Shown piece after piece: positions 16,510 to 24,535 of a DNA stretch of 64,000 nt. The position numbers and the translations under genes were made by a program. Under the pieces are notes generated by a model, which worked only from the letters and a program-made list of their open reading frames with translations, did not search any database and had not been told where the DNA came from. This stretch comes from UBA4615 sp964399635 (GTDB taxonomy: Bacteria; Pseudomonadota; Gammaproteobacteria; Burkholderiales; Burkholderiaceae_E). The first letter of the stretch is position 1, and every line of letters begins with the position of its first letter. The stretch spans positions 59,688 to 123,687 of the forward strand of contig CAYNRU010000056.1 in the NCBI GenBank assembly GCA_964399635.1, given 5' to 3'.

Positions 16510-17495
16510 GGTGGCGCGGGCGGCGCGCCGGTGCCCGTGCATCCGTAGGTGTCGATGAACGCACGCGCCATCGCGTCGAGCCGCGCATCGTGCAGGCGGT
16601 CGATACCGGCCGCGATCGCGCGGCCGCCGCCCCCGGGATAGCCGCGGCAGAAAGCATCGGCCGGGGGCTGCGCGCCGGCGGGCACGCGCACGCTGACGGT
16701 GAAGCCGCCGTCGGCGCGTGGCACCGCGATCGCATGGGCCCGCCCCGGCGCGTCCGCGACCAGCGCGTTGCCGAGCGTGCCGCGCACGCGCCGCGCCCAG
16801 GCGGCGTCGGGGAGCACGAAGACCTCGGCACGGTCGGCACGCAGCAGCGGCACGCAGGCGCGCGCGCGGGCGAGGTCGTCGTGAAGCGCGCCGGCCAGCC
16901 GGCCGAACACCGGCTCGGCGGAGGCGAACTCGCACGGATCGAGGTAGGGCGCGAGCAGCGCGGACAGCTCGGCCGGATCGACCAGCAGGTCGGCGGGTTC
17001 GTCGCCGTAGGCGTTGTGGTTGAGCGCCCGGCCGAGCGTGCGCAGCACGGGCCGGCGCCGCGGGTCGATGCCGAGGGCGTCGGCCAGCGCATGCGCGGAG
17101 GCATCCAGGTTGTCGCCGAATGCGCCCGCCACCGCCCACGGCGCGAAGCGGTGGCCGAGGTGGCGGTCCACGATCAACGCGGTGCATACGCGCGGATCGG
17201 TGTCGAGGTGGGCCTCGAAAGCCGGGTGGACCGGCGGCGTGCCCGCGTGGTGGTGGTCGAACCAGCGCACGCGCGCGCCGGCGGCGAGCAGGCGCGCCAA
17301 CGCGTCGCGGTTGGCGTGTACCGACACGTCCAGCACGGTCACCTCGTCGCCCGCGCCGGCACGGACCCGGTCGAGCAGCGCGATGTCGCGCTTGGCGCCG
17401 GTGACGCGGGTCGCGGCGGCGGGCTCGGCCAGGCGCAGCTGCTGCAGCGCGCACAGACCGTCGGCGTCGCCGTTGAAGACATCGAAGCGGGCCAT
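16506..17495 (-). CDS. DHH-family phosphoesterase
   Basis: A 329-aa DHH/DHHA1 protein. The metal motifs are FNGDADGLCAL (motif I), VLDVS, WFDHHHAG (the DHH motif), and GAFGDNLD. A C-terminal DHHA1-like domain ends with YPGGGGRAIAAGI. Relatives cleave phosphodiester bonds in short oligonucleotides, pAp or cyclic dinucleotides using manganese. The gene follows the kinase/ATPase gene on the same strand by 54 bp. Its last codon overlaps the nitroreductase stop. Exact substrate unknown. Confidence 0.85.
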   Translation of the reverse strand: MARFDVFNGDADGLCALQQLRLAEPAAATRVTGAKRDIALLDRVRAGAGDEVTVLDVSVHANRDALARLLAAGARVRWFDHHHAGTPPVHPAFEAHLDTDPRVCTALIVDRHLGHRFAPWAVAGAFGDNLDASAHALADALGIDPRRRPVLRTLGRALNHNAYGDEPADLLVDPAELSALLAPYLDPCEFASAEPVFGRLAGALHDDLARARACVPLLRADRAEVFVLPDAAWARRVRGTLGNALVADAPGRAHAIAVPRADGGFTVSVRVPAGAQPPADAFCRGYPGGGGRAIAAGIDRLHDARLDAMARAFIDTYGCTGTGAPPAPP

Positions 17496-17549
17496 TGCGC
17501 CGGTCGTCGCGGGAGCGGTGGGCGGTGGGCGGCGCGCGCCGGTACGGGC

Positions 17550-19223
17550 CTAGGCGCCGGCGCCCGGGGCGCGGTGCTGCCCGGGCGCGAAGGCGCGCCA
17601 CGCGGCGGCGACGGCGGCGGGCTCGAGCCGGTCGTCGGCGCGATGCACGAAGGCGACCGTGCGCTCGGCGTCGTCGAGCGGATCGTGGCTGCGCAGCTGC
17701 GCGTCGAGCACCGCCTGGTCGGCGTCGGAGGCGTCGGTGCCGCGGGCGGTGCGCGCCGCCAGCCGCGCGCGCAGCACCGCCTCGGGCGCCTGCAGGTCGG
17801 CGATCGTGAACGCGGCGCCCACGTCCCGCGCGAGCTCGGCGAACCGCTGGCGCTGCCCGCGCGACAGGAAGCTCGCGTCGACCACGACCGGCTGGCCGGC
17901 CGCGAGCAGGCGCCGCGAGACCTCGGCCAGCCGGTCGTACACGGCGTCGCGCGCGGCGCTCGCGTACATCGCGCCGTGCGCGCCGCTGCGATCTGCCGTG
18001 GCCATCCCGCGCAACCGCTTGCGCTCCACGTCGGAGCGCAGGCGTACCGCCCCGATCGCGCCGGCGAGCACTGCCGACAGCACCGACTTGCCTGACCCCG
18101 ACAGCCCGTGCATCGCGACCAGCACCGACGGCGCCGAGCGCGCGCCGAAGTCGCCGGCGAGCCGCAGGTAGCCCGCGCAGGCCGAGCCCGGGCCGGTGGG
18201 CGACGCGGGCGGCGCCGACTGCAGCGCGCGCAGCGCGGCCACCTTGGCACGCACCATCGCGCGGTAGGCGCGGTAGTGGTCGAGCAGCGGCACCGCATCG
18301 AAATCCCCCGTCGCCTCGAGCCAGCCGTCCAGGAATGCCCAGGCGAGGTCGGCGCGCCCGGCGTGCTGCAGGTCCATCATCGCGAAGGCGATCTCGTCGG
18401 CCACGTCGCTCGTGCGCAGCGCCGCATCGAACTCCAGACAGTCGAAGGGCACGCCGACGCCGTCGATCGTCACGATGTTGCCCAGGTGCAGGTCGCCGTG
18501 GCCGTCGCGAACGAACCCGTCGCGGTTGCGGGCGTCGAGCGTCGTGGCGAGCCGCGCGAAGCGCGCCTCGGCCTCGCTGGCGAGCGTCTCGAGCGCACGC
18601 AGCGTGCCCGCGTCCGCGCCCATCGCGGGCACCCGCAGCGCCGCGAAGTTGTCGCGCATGCGGGCCCCCACCGCGCGTGCGCTGCCGTGCGGCGAGCCGG
18701 GGCACGGGGTCGCGCGGTCGCGGTGGAACGCGCCGATGACGGTGCCGAGCGCGGCGGCCTGCGCCGCGCTCACCTCGCCCGCAGGTACGCGGCGCTCCCA
18801 GAGCGCCGACTGAGGGAAGCTGCGCATCCAGACGGCGTGCTCGGGGAGCGGCGCGGTCTGGCCGGCATCGGGCGGCGCCGCCTGCGACAGCAGCATCGGC
18901 GCCCCGAGCCGCGGCGCATCGGCCGTGCCCTCGATCGGCACCACGCCGAGGTACAGCGCCGGCGCGAGCCTGCGGTTGAGCCGTACTTCCTCGGCGCAGG
19001 CCGCCCGCCGGACCCCGGGGTCGCTGAAGTCGACGAAGCCCAGCGACACCGGCTTCTTCAGCTTGTATGCATACCGCGGGGTCACGATCACGCTCGAGAT
19101 GTGCGTCTCCACGCGCAGCGGCGCGTCGCCCGGCGCGGCGAGGAGCCGGCACAGCGCGTCGACGAGCCGCCCGTGGCGCGCCAGGGCGTCTTCGGTACCG
19201 GGCCGGGCGGCAGCGGGCTCCAT
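17550..19223 (-). CDS. Bifunctional aminoglycoside phosphotransferase-like / AAA ATP-binding protein
   Basis: A 557-aa two-domain protein. Residues 1-340 resemble an APH-type kinase: YKLKKPVSLGFVDFSDP near 55 and a catalytic loop RDGHGDLHLGNIV followed by FDCLEFD. Residues 360-540 form a P-loop domain with MHGLSGSGKSVL (Walker A) and VVDASFLSRGQRQRF. This fusion is a recognised conserved architecture in Proteobacteria with no firm substrate; it is unlikely to be a resistance determinant on sequence grounds. It precedes the DHH gene on the same strand. Confidence 0.85.
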   Translation of the reverse strand: MEPAAARPGTEDALARHGRLVDALCRLLAAPGDAPLRVETHISSVIVTPRYAYKLKKPVSLGFVDFSDPGVRRAACAEEVRLNRRLAPALYLGVVPIEGTADAPRLGAPMLLSQAAPPDAGQTAPLPEHAVWMRSFPQSALWERRVPAGEVSAAQAAALGTVIGAFHRDRATPCPGSPHGSARAVGARMRDNFAALRVPAMGADAGTLRALETLASEAEARFARLATTLDARNRDGFVRDGHGDLHLGNIVTIDGVGVPFDCLEFDAALRTSDVADEIAFAMMDLQHAGRADLAWAFLDGWLEATGDFDAVPLLDHYRAYRAMVRAKVAALRALQSAPPASPTGPGSACAGYLRLAGDFGARSAPSVLVAMHGLSGSGKSVLSAVLAGAIGAVRLRSDVERKRLRGMATADRSGAHGAMYASAARDAVYDRLAEVSRRLLAAGQPVVVDASFLSRGQRQRFAELARDVGAAFTIADLQAPEAVLRARLAARTARGTDASDADQAVLDAQLRSHDPLDDAERTVAFVHRADDRLEPAAVAAAWRAFAPGQHRAPGAGA

Positions 19224-19253
19224 CGCGCCATTGTGCGCCGGACCGGGGCGTCG

Positions 19254-20357
19254 TCACATCGACGGGTAGTCCACGTACCCCTGCTCGCCGCCGCCGTAGA
19301 AGGTCTTCCGGTCGTACGGCGTCAGAGCGGCCCCCAGGCGCAGCCGCTGCGGCAGGTCGGGGTTGGAGATGAAGAGTCGCCCGAAGGCGATCGCGTCGGC
19401 ATGGCCCTGCTCGATCATCGCCGCCGCCGAGTCGCCGCGGAAGTTGCCGGCCGCGATCAGCACGCCGCGCCACGCCGGCCGGAACAGCGCTGCGGCCGAG
19501 GGCACGTCCTGGTGGTCGACCTCGGCCTGGCCGGCGCCGCTCGCGCGCGGCTCGATCAGGTGCAGGTAGGCCAGCCCCATCGGGTCCAGCGCGCCGATCA
19601 GGTGGGCGTAGAGCGGCATCGGGTCGGCCTCGCCGCTGTCGTTGGCCCGGCCGAAGGGCGACAGCCGGATGCCCACCCGGTCGGCGCCCCACACCTGCGT
19701 CACCGCCCGCGTCACCTCGAGCGTGAACCGCGCGCGGTTCTCGATCGAGCCGCCGTAGGCGTCGGTGCGCCGGTTGGTGCGCAACTGCAGGAACTGCTCG
19801 AGCAGGTAGCCGTTGGCCGCGTGGATCTCGACGCCGTCGAAGCCTGCCTCCATCGCCAGGCGCGCGGCCTGCGCGTAGCTGTCCACGACCCCCGGGATCT
19901 CGTCGAGCTCGAGGGCGCGCGGCACGCCGTAGGGCTCGCGCCCGAAGCTCGCGGTCATGCCCATGCCCTCGGCGGCGACCGCCGACGGCGCGATGGGCAG
20001 CACGCCGCCTGGCTGGTGCGACGGATGCGACAGTCGCCCCATGTGCCACAGCTGCAGGAAGATGCGCCCGCCCGCGTCATGGACCGCCCGGGTCACCAGC
20101 CGCCAGCCGGCCACCTGCGCGGCGGTGTGGATGCCGGGCGTGTCAGGCGCGCCCTGCCCGCTCGCCGATACCTGCGACGCCTCGGCGACGATCAGCCCGC
20201 CCTCGGTGGCGCGCTGGCCGTAGTAGCGCGCGTTCATGGCGTTGGGCACGTTGCCGGGGCGGGTGGCGCGCATGCGGGTGAGCGGCGCCATCACGACCCG
20301 GTGGGACAGCCTGCAGGCGCCGACGTCGAGCGGGGTGAACAGAACGGACGTGGACAT
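19254..20357 (-). CDS. Old Yellow Enzyme family alkene reductase (NemA-like)
   Basis: A 367-aa FMN-binding TIM-barrel ene-reductase. It starts MSTSVLFTPLDVGACRLSHR and has MAPLTRMRA, LQLWHMGRLSHP, the active-site IHAANGYLLEQFL (His/Asn pair), and GRLFISNPDLPQRL near the end. These enzymes reduce activated C=C bonds, nitro groups or nitrate esters with NADPH. The start at 20357 is the first ATG consistent with family length. Neighbours do not define a pathway. Confidence 0.92.
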   Translation of the reverse strand: MSTSVLFTPLDVGACRLSHRVVMAPLTRMRATRPGNVPNAMNARYYGQRATEGGLIVAEASQVSASGQGAPDTPGIHTAAQVAGWRLVTRAVHDAGGRIFLQLWHMGRLSHPSHQPGGVLPIAPSAVAAEGMGMTASFGREPYGVPRALELDEIPGVVDSYAQAARLAMEAGFDGVEIHAANGYLLEQFLQLRTNRRTDAYGGSIENRARFTLEVTRAVTQVWGADRVGIRLSPFGRANDSGEADPMPLYAHLIGALDPMGLAYLHLIEPRASGAGQAEVDHQDVPSAAALFRPAWRGVLIAAGNFRGDSAAAMIEQGHADAIAFGRLFISNPDLPQRLRLGAALTPYDRKTFYGGGEQGYVDYPSM

Positions 20358-20580
20358 GGTCGGCGGGTCTCCGGGCGGACGCGAGGGGGATGGGAGCACG
20401 ATCATCGCGCGGCAGCCGGCCCGGGCCCGCCACGCGCCGCCGCCGGCCCCGCCCGGGCGTTCCGGAATCGACGGTCCCGGGCGCCGGCGCCTCGCCTGCG
20501 CGCCGGCCGGTCCGCACAATCGGGCGGGTCCCGGCGAGCGACGCGCGCCGGCCCCTTCCCTCTACTCGCCGGACACCCCC

Positions 20581-20898
20581 ATGGCCATCTTCGAGCTGCG
20601 CACCTACTCCGTCATCGTCGGCAAGATGGCCGAGGTCACCGACCTCTACAAGCGCGAGGGCTGGCCGGCAGTGGCCAAGCATCCGCCGCGCCTCGTCGGC
20701 TACTTCACCGGCGACATCGGCGCGCTGAACCAGCTGGTGCACCTGTGGAAGTTCGAGGACGACGCCGACCGGCGCGCGTTCTGGGCCGCCCTCTTCGCCG
20801 ATCCGGCGTTCGCGGCCTTCGGCGCCAAGCTGCGCCCGCTGCTGGCGTCTCAGGAGAACAAGCTGCTGATGGCCGCGCCCTGGGGGCCGCATCCCTGA
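20581..20898 (+). CDS. NIPSNAP family protein
   Basis: A 105-aa protein starting FELRTYSVIVGKMAEV and containing VHLWKFEDDADRRAFW, both typical of NIPSNAP ferredoxin-like domains. An ATG at 20581 gives a single complete domain. Its function in bacteria is poorly defined; relatives often sit near catabolic genes. It is isolated between an Old Yellow Enzyme gene and the J-domain operon. Confidence 0.85.
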   Translation: MAIFELRTYSVIVGKMAEVTDLYKREGWPAVAKHPPRLVGYFTGDIGALNQLVHLWKFEDDADRRAFWAALFADPAFAAFGAKLRPLLASQENKLLMAAPWGPHP

Positions 20899-20924
20899 GA
20901 GGCAGTCCGCGGGCGACCCGTCCG

Positions 20925-22148
20925 CTAACGCGCCACCGGCTTCTTCCTGGCCGCGGGCGCGCGCATCGGCAGCCAGTTCGCCATGAACGCCCGGTAGGCC
21001 TCGGACGTCGAGCCCTCGGCGAGCGTCGTCTCGCGGTCGTCCCAGAAGTCGCTCCACAGCTCCATCAGGCCGGCGTGGTACTGGTGCGGCGCGTTCTCCT
21101 CGAGCCATCGCTCGATCACCCGGTCCTCGGGCCGGGCGACCAGCGTGCCGCGCATCAGCGCCTCGCCCGCCTTCAGGCCGAAGGGCACGCGCTCGGCGAA
21201 CCCGAACACGCCGCGCAGCATCACCACCAGCAGGCGCGACTCGTCGCTGCTGCCCCCGGTGAGCGCCTGCCAGTGCGAGGTGGTCTGCTCGCCCAGGTCG
21301 TCGACGTCGGTCAGCGCGTCGCCCGGCAGCACCAGCCATCCGTGCAGCGGGTTGGTCAGCGGATCGCCAGCCACGAGGCGGTGCACCGGCACGTCCGGAT
21401 CGGCGATGGTCTCGACGATCGCGGGACCCTCGGCGGCCCACACCTCGCGGATCACCGCGGCATGCGCAGGCGGGATGCCCGCGGGGAGCTTGGCGAACTT
21501 CCGCGGCGACTTGCGGACCGCGGCCAGCAGGCGCTCGAAGCCCTGCGGGTCGTCGATCCACGCCTTCTTCTTCTCGTAGGCGAGGATCAGCAGCGCGGTC
21601 ATGATGATCTGCTCGGGCTCGTGGTACTGATCGGGCACGCGGCCGTTCAGCGCCTCGACGATCGCGACCGCCGCCGCGCGGCGCCTGCGCGCCCGCTCCG
21701 CACCGCGCTCGCGGCGCGCGAGCTCCACGAACGGGAAGTGCGCCCACTCGGTGACCACCGCCTCCTCGAAGAGGCGCTTGTGCAGCGCATCGAGCTCATC
21801 GGGGTCCTGGCCGCTCTCGATGGCGAGCACGCGCTTGATGGCCTGCGAGGCGCTGCGCGTTTGGAACACCAGGCCGTCCTCGGCGAGGGAGCGCGCCGCC
21901 GCCTCGACGTCGCCGCGGGTCAGCTTCTCGAGGTTCAGGTTCACCAGCCCGAGCATGCTGCGCATCGCCCGCTCGAGGTCGTCGCGCAGGTACTCCGAGC
22001 CGAGCACGCTCGCGATCTTGCGGATCGCGCGGGTCGCCTCGCGGATCAGCTCCTCGCGACGAGCGTCGGTGATCAGGCCGCTGCGCAGGCCGTCCGACCA
22101 GGCGCGCTCGAACAGGGTCCGCGGGTCGTGGTGGGCCAGCGCGCTCAC
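20925..22148 (-). CDS. Uncharacterised protein, last gene of the J-domain operon
   Basis: About 407 aa with a GTG start at 22148 overlapping the previous stop (GTGA). It is predicted helical and cytoplasmic, with no signal or membrane segment. Features are FERAWSDGLRSGLITDARREELI, ERAMRSMLGLVNLNLEKL, a basic stretch RRERGAERARRRRAAAVA at about 165, and a C-terminal basic tail ending PAARKKPVAR. I do not recognise a named family. Its coupling to three further genes, the first encoding a J-domain protein, suggests a shared complex or chaperone-dependent function. Confidence 0.75.
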   Translation of the reverse strand: MSALAHHDPRTLFERAWSDGLRSGLITDARREELIREATRAIRKIASVLGSEYLRDDLERAMRSMLGLVNLNLEKLTRGDVEAAARSLAEDGLVFQTRSASQAIKRVLAIESGQDPDELDALHKRLFEEAVVTEWAHFPFVELARRERGAERARRRRAAAVAIVEALNGRVPDQYHEPEQIIMTALLILAYEKKKAWIDDPQGFERLLAAVRKSPRKFAKLPAGIPPAHAAVIREVWAAEGPAIVETIADPDVPVHRLVAGDPLTNPLHGWLVLPGDALTDVDDLGEQTTSHWQALTGGSSDESRLLVVMLRGVFGFAERVPFGLKAGEALMRGTLVARPEDRVIERWLEENAPHQYHAGLMELWSDFWDDRETTLAEGSTSEAYRAFMANWLPMRAPAARKKPVAR

Positions 22149-22864
22149 AGGACGTCGTCCTCGTCGTCCATCAGGGTCTCGAGCAGGCTCGCCTTGGGCG
22201 GCGGCGGGGGCGGCAGCGCGGCGGCCTTGCGGTGGCGGGCGCGCAGCATCTCGAGCACGTCGCGGAAGACGTCGTAGTGCTCGCAGCGCAGCCGCCACAC
22301 CAGCTCGCGCCAGTCGTGGTCCTGCACCTCGCGCAGCGCCACGACGTCGCCGGCGGTGGTCTCGTCGAGCTCGCCCACCTGCAGGTCCGCGTCGGAGGTC
22401 GGGATGCCGTCGACCTCGTCGCCCTCCTGCTGCGAGAAGCTGCCGACCCGAAAGAAGCGCTCGATCTCCTCGTGGCGGTCGGAGCAGTAGTCGACGAGCG
22501 CGTTCAGCCCGTCCTCGGATGCGCCGAGCGCCTCGATGAACGCATCGGTCCGTGACTCGTCGGCGAACACCACGGCATTGACCATGCCGCGCAGCGCGTC
22601 GTGGTTGCGGTCGCGGTAGTCACGCTCGTGCGCCACGGCGGCGACGAAGGCCTTGGGCGAGATCAGCTCGCCGACGATCGACAGCCGTGAGCTGTCGTGC
22701 TCGCGCAGGATGGCCACCACGTCCCGCGGCGGCATCTCCTCGATCACGCGGGCGAGCGCGAAGTCGCCCTCCTGGTCGGCCAGCACAGCGAGCGCGCGCT
22801 CGGCGCTGTCGATGTCGCCCTCGTACACCAGGCCCGAGACGGTGGTCACGATCGGATGGGTCAC
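22145..22864 (-). CDS. Uncharacterised helical protein, third gene of the J-domain operon
   Basis: 239 aa. The first 110 residues (SAERALAVLADQEGDFALARVIEEMPPRDVV and following) look like helical repeats and resemble the MgtE N-terminal superhelix, but without a magnesium channel. The centre is acidic (SQQEGDEVDGIPTSDADLQVG), and near the C-terminus is a run of seven Pro followed by LLETLMDDEDDVL. It overlaps both neighbours by 4 bp (ATGA/GTGA). No function can be assigned. Confidence 0.75.
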   Translation of the reverse strand: MTHPIVTTVSGLVYEGDIDSAERALAVLADQEGDFALARVIEEMPPRDVVAILREHDSSRLSIVGELISPKAFVAAVAHERDYRDRNHDALRGMVNAVVFADESRTDAFIEALGASEDGLNALVDYCSDRHEEIERFFRVGSFSQQEGDEVDGIPTSDADLQVGELDETTAGDVVALREVQDHDWRELVWRLRCEHYDVFRDVLEMLRARHRKAAALPPPPPPKASLLETLMDDEDDVL

Positions 22865-23445
22865 TTCGGGGTCCTCCTGTCGAAGCCCTGCTGCTCGAGG
22901 AAGTCCTCGCCCTGCGTGCCGGCGTCGGCACCGAGGTCGTCGCTGTCGAGGCCGGCGCCGTCACCGGGCTCCGTGCCCTCGCCGTCGCCGCCCTCGTCCT
23001 CCTCGCCGCGCTCGCGCGCGTCGTCCGCGGACACCGGCGGGCCGTTGCCCGCGTGCCTCGAGAACGCGTACTCGAGGCCGACCACCAGCGCGAGGAACTC
23101 CTCGCCGAGCGGCTCCTGCAGCGCCGTGGCCACCAGCGGCTGCGCCCAGCCCGCGATCTCGAGCCGCGCGCAGACCACCGGCCAGGGCGGGAAGTCGCCG
23201 AACTCGCCGGCGAGAATCTCCTCGGCCACCGGCAGCCCGTCGCCGGGGAACCCGAAGGCGCCATGGAACGCCGGCGCGAGCAGCAGCGGGTCGGTGTCCA
23301 TCATCGAGGCGATCGACTTGAACTGTGAGCGCTTGTCCTTCAGGCGCTTCTGGAGCACGTCATTGCCCTCGGAGTCGGAGACGAGGTCGTCGATCTCGGC
23401 CTGGTAGCTGGCGGTCAGGTCATGGAAGTACCGGGACAGTTTCAT
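22861..23445 (-). CDS. Uncharacterised protein with acidic tail, second gene of the J-domain operon
   Basis: 194 aa. The N-terminal 130 residues appear folded (MKLSRYFHDLTASYQAEIDDL; FPPWPVVCARLEIAGWAQPLV), followed by a highly acidic Asp/Glu/Gly-rich segment (ERGEEDEGGDGEGTEPGDG) and an amphipathic end EDFLEQQGFDRR. It starts inside the stop of the J-domain gene (ATGA). The acidic linker could bind a basic partner such as the last protein of the operon, which carries basic patches; this is speculation. Confidence 0.75.
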   Translation of the reverse strand: MKLSRYFHDLTASYQAEIDDLVSDSEGNDVLQKRLKDKRSQFKSIASMMDTDPLLLAPAFHGAFGFPGDGLPVAEEILAGEFGDFPPWPVVCARLEIAGWAQPLVATALQEPLGEEFLALVVGLEYAFSRHAGNGPPVSADDARERGEEDEGGDGEGTEPGDGAGLDSDDLGADAGTQGEDFLEQQGFDRRTPK

Positions 23446-23729
23446 TCGAATTCCGCGAGATAGGTCTGGAACATGGCGCGTGCGGCCTGCACCGGGTCCT
23501 CGAGCAGGCGCTTCTGGCGCTTCTGGTCGTGGGCGCGGCGACGGTCCTCGTCGATCAGGAGCTCGTAGGCCTCCTGGGCCTCGCGAAAGCGCGCGGCGGC
23601 GTTCGGATCGGGGTTGCGGTCCGGATGGAAGATCGACGCCTTCTTGCGGAAAGCGAGCTTGACGTCGGCGGTGCTCGCCGACGAGGCGATGCCCAGGACG
23701 TCGTACGGATCGGTGCTGGAGGGTGTCAT
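23442..23729 (-). CDS. Short J-domain protein (DnaJ-like)
   Basis: 95 aa, essentially a bare J-domain: DPYDVLGIASSASTADVKLAFRKKA, then the essential HPD tripeptide in FHPDRNPDPNAA at about residue 39, then FREAQEAYELLIDEDRRRAHD and a short helix ending FQTYLAEFE. It lacks the Gly/Phe, zinc-finger and C-terminal peptide-binding parts of DnaJ, so it would recruit Hsp70 (DnaK) to a specific client, most likely a product of the three genes coupled behind it. Confidence 0.88.
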   Translation of the reverse strand: MTPSSTDPYDVLGIASSASTADVKLAFRKKASIFHPDRNPDPNAAARFREAQEAYELLIDEDRRRAHDQKRQKRLLEDPVQAARAMFQTYLAEFE

Positions 23730-23768
23730 GCGTGGCCGCAAAGTGGTCGACGCGAGGCGGGATGCGCG

Positions 23769-23802
23769 GGTCCGTCCTCCCGGGAGGGAAGACCGTCGGA
23801 CC
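23769..23802. repeat. Nested inverted repeats upstream of the J-domain operon
   Basis: GGTCCG (23769-23774) pairs with CGGACC (23797-23802) around the palindrome CCTCCCGGGAGG (23776-23787). It lies in the 134-bp gap ahead of the J-domain gene and could be a leader structure or regulator site. Confidence 0.4.
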
Positions 23803-23818
23803 CCCATTATCCCGCGTC

Positions 23819-23833
23819 GGGGCCGAAGGCCCC
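23819..23833 (-). terminator. Hairpin after the cupin gene
   Basis: GGGGCC-N3-GGCCCC forms a perfect 6-bp stem 31 bp past the cupin stop on the minus strand. There is no T-run, so this is a possible rather than certain terminator. Confidence 0.4.
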
Positions 23834-23863
23834 GATCTGCAGCTCGGCGGCGCGCGGCGCCGG

Positions 23864-24241
23864 CTATTCGTAGTACTGGATCTCGAACAGCATGCACCCG
23901 CCGCGCGAGGCGAAGGGGCCGTGCCACACGCCCGGCGGGCGGCAGGCGAAGGTGTAGGGCCGGAAGGTCTCGCCGCCCGCGCCGCCCGCGTCGCAGCCCA
24001 CGACGAAGTCGCCCTCGACCACCAGCACCTCCTCGCAGAAGTCGTGGATCACCGCGCTGTCGGCGAGCGCGCCCGCGCTCCAGCGCGCCAGGCGCGTGCG
24101 CGAGCCGGTGCGCGAGGCATGGTCGATGCTGTCGGCCAGCACCAGCTCCTCCACCCGTCCGGCGGTGCTGTGGACCGGCGACCAGACGGCGTCGGGCGGG
24201 ATGGTGAAGAACTCGCGATGGGGTTTGGGCAGGCGCGTCAT
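23864..24241 (-). CDS. Cupin-fold protein
   Basis: 125 aa from the ATG at 24241. The core IHDFCEEVLVVEGDFVVG and the later CRPPGVWHGPF correspond to the two cupin motifs, with His/Glu suited to metal binding (H...EE, then H near residue 107). Such small cupins are dioxygenases, isomerases or sensors (ChrR-like). It diverges from the amidase operon across a 294-bp gap, so it may share the control region there. Confidence 0.75.
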   Translation of the reverse strand: MTRLPKPHREFFTIPPDAVWSPVHSTAGRVEELVLADSIDHASRTGSRTRLARWSAGALADSAVIHDFCEEVLVVEGDFVVGCDAGGAGGETFRPYTFACRPPGVWHGPFASRGGCMLFEIQYYE

Positions 24242-24387
24242 GCGGCCAGTGTCGGCTCGCGGCCACTGGCCGGTCAAGCCCGATCGAGGCCGCGCCCCGT
24301 GGCAGTGCAGCGGCGCATCGCCGCAGTGCATCGGCCGCGCCGTCGCCGTGCACGGCCGGCCGGAGGGAGCCGCCGCGGCCGATACAT

Positions 24388-24438
24388 TTTCCATGGAAAG
24401 CATATTGCTTGACAGGTGAAACATCCGGTCCGGATACT
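24388..24438 (+). promoter_or_regulatory. Amidase operon promoter with TTTCCATGGAAA palindrome
   Basis: A perfect 12-bp palindrome TTTCCATGGAAA (24388-24399) lies 9 bp upstream of a consensus -35 TTGACA (24409-24414). With an 18-bp spacer the -10 would be GATACT (24433-24438). The ATG at 24536 follows after about 90 nt of leader. The palindrome half-site TGGAAA is the same as in the inverted repeat upstream of dctP, suggesting an IclR-type activator or repressor. Confidence 0.55.
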
Positions 24439-24535
24439 CGCCCGGCGCGCCTGCGCGCTGACTCGACACCCCTGCGGCGCGGCGCAGCCCGGCCGACGCT
24501 CGACGCCCACCACCCATTTCGTCGCGGAGACTCCC

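Noticed and set aside
17550..19223. Aminoglycoside resistance gene
   Set aside because: The kinase-like half is part of a conserved fusion with a P-loop ATPase domain and is not close to known resistance enzymes.
15475..20049. Very long open frame of about 1500 codons on the minus strand
   Set aside because: It is a product of the high GC content; it runs out of frame across well-recognised genes (DHH, kinase/ATPase, Old Yellow Enzyme) and has Arg/Ala-rich low-complexity translation.
18108..22277. Long open frame of about 1390 codons on the plus strand
   Set aside because: It is antisense to the kinase, Old Yellow Enzyme and J-domain operon genes and shows no family features.
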